Below, one piece after another: positions 31,076 through 31,166 of a stretch of 31,166 nucleotides of DNA. The notes below the pieces were generated by a model. It was given only the letters and a program-made list of their open reading frames with translations, ran no database searches and was not told the origin of the DNA. Location: NCBI RefSeq assembly GCF_004359215.1, contig NW_027152195.1, positions 567,972 to 599,137 on the forward strand, given 5' to 3'. The first letter of the stretch is position 1; every line of letters starts with the position of its first letter. The DNA is from Bremia lactucae. Its lineage: Eukaryota; Oomycota; Peronosporomycetes; Peronosporales; Peronosporaceae. A program made the translations under genes and the position numbers.

Positions 31076-31166
31076 ATGCCACCTAAAAGGGGCCACGTTG
31101 GTGGGTCGTCTGCGAAGACGCCCACACAACCTCGCACTAAGCGCACGCGCCGCGTTAATTCGCCGG
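31076..31166 (+). CDS. E5 antisense ORF, N-terminus (partial)
   Basis: ATG 31076 opens a frame to the window edge reading MPPKRGHVGGSSAK and then TKRTRRVNSP. It matches the start of the E2 antisense ORF (MPPRRDNVGRSSAK, TKRTHRVYSP) at the same distance from its LTR. The Lys/Arg-rich start could be a nuclear-localisation or nucleic-acid-binding segment. Cut by the window end. Confidence 0.65.
   Translation, partial: MPPKRGHVGGSSAKTPTQPRTKRTRRVNSP

Larger units (their letters stand above)
30391..31166 (-). mobile_element. E5: 3' end of an E2-family element (runs out of window)
   Basis: LTR, polypurine tract, leader and antisense-ORF start are laid out exactly as in E2. The gag-pol of this - strand element should lie to the right of the window. 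Confidence 0.8.

Overview
The window looks like a retrotransposon-dense chromosomal region of a eukaryote, most likely an oomycete (Peronosporales-like). I infer this from the short phase-0 GT-AG introns (55 and 65 bp), the compact conserved eukaryotic genes (methionine aminopeptidase 2, Sm-D3, a UBE3D-like protein) and stacked Ty3/Gypsy elements of chromodomain type. No marker in the window fixes the species. One 59-base N gap (16586-16644) shows this is a scaffolded assembly.

Positions 1-24635 are nested LTR retrotransposons. E1 (1-3606, +) is the 3' half of a Ty3/Gypsy element: integrase, GPY/F, chromodomain, an antisense ORF, polypurine tract and 3' LTR. Positions 3607-5085 hold unassigned degraded sequence. 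E4 (about 5095-19191, +) is an old, 5'-truncated relative. It is split by E2 (10505-18675, - strand), a full-length insertion with LTRs at both ends and a 5-bp target duplication GCTGA. E4 in turn abuts E7 (19192-20276, +), of which only the antisense-ORF N-terminus, PPT and LTR remain. E3 (about 21427-23979, +) is a decayed gag-pol of another lineage, hit by a solo LTR (23980-24510, duplication CCGGA). E5 starts at 30391 on the - strand and runs out of the window.

Positions 24636-30390 are the single-copy island: a foldback element, MAP2 (+, two exons), a ubiquitin-fold protein with a hydrophobic Cys-rich tail (+, tiny first exon), Sm-D3 (+) and a UBE3D-like gene (-).

Two features stand out. 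First, E1, E2 and E4 all carry a long antisense ORF between pol and the 3' LTR whose 3' part lies opposite the pol chromodomain; E5 and E7 retain its start. Between E2 and E4 the antisense protein shows mostly third-position changes where pol does not overlap. Second, E1 and the LTRs of the E2/E5 family are packed with perfect short inverted repeats, in coding and noncoding DNA alike, far beyond a simple chance expectation. All gag-pol copies seen are broken by stops and frameshifts, so none looks autonomous.
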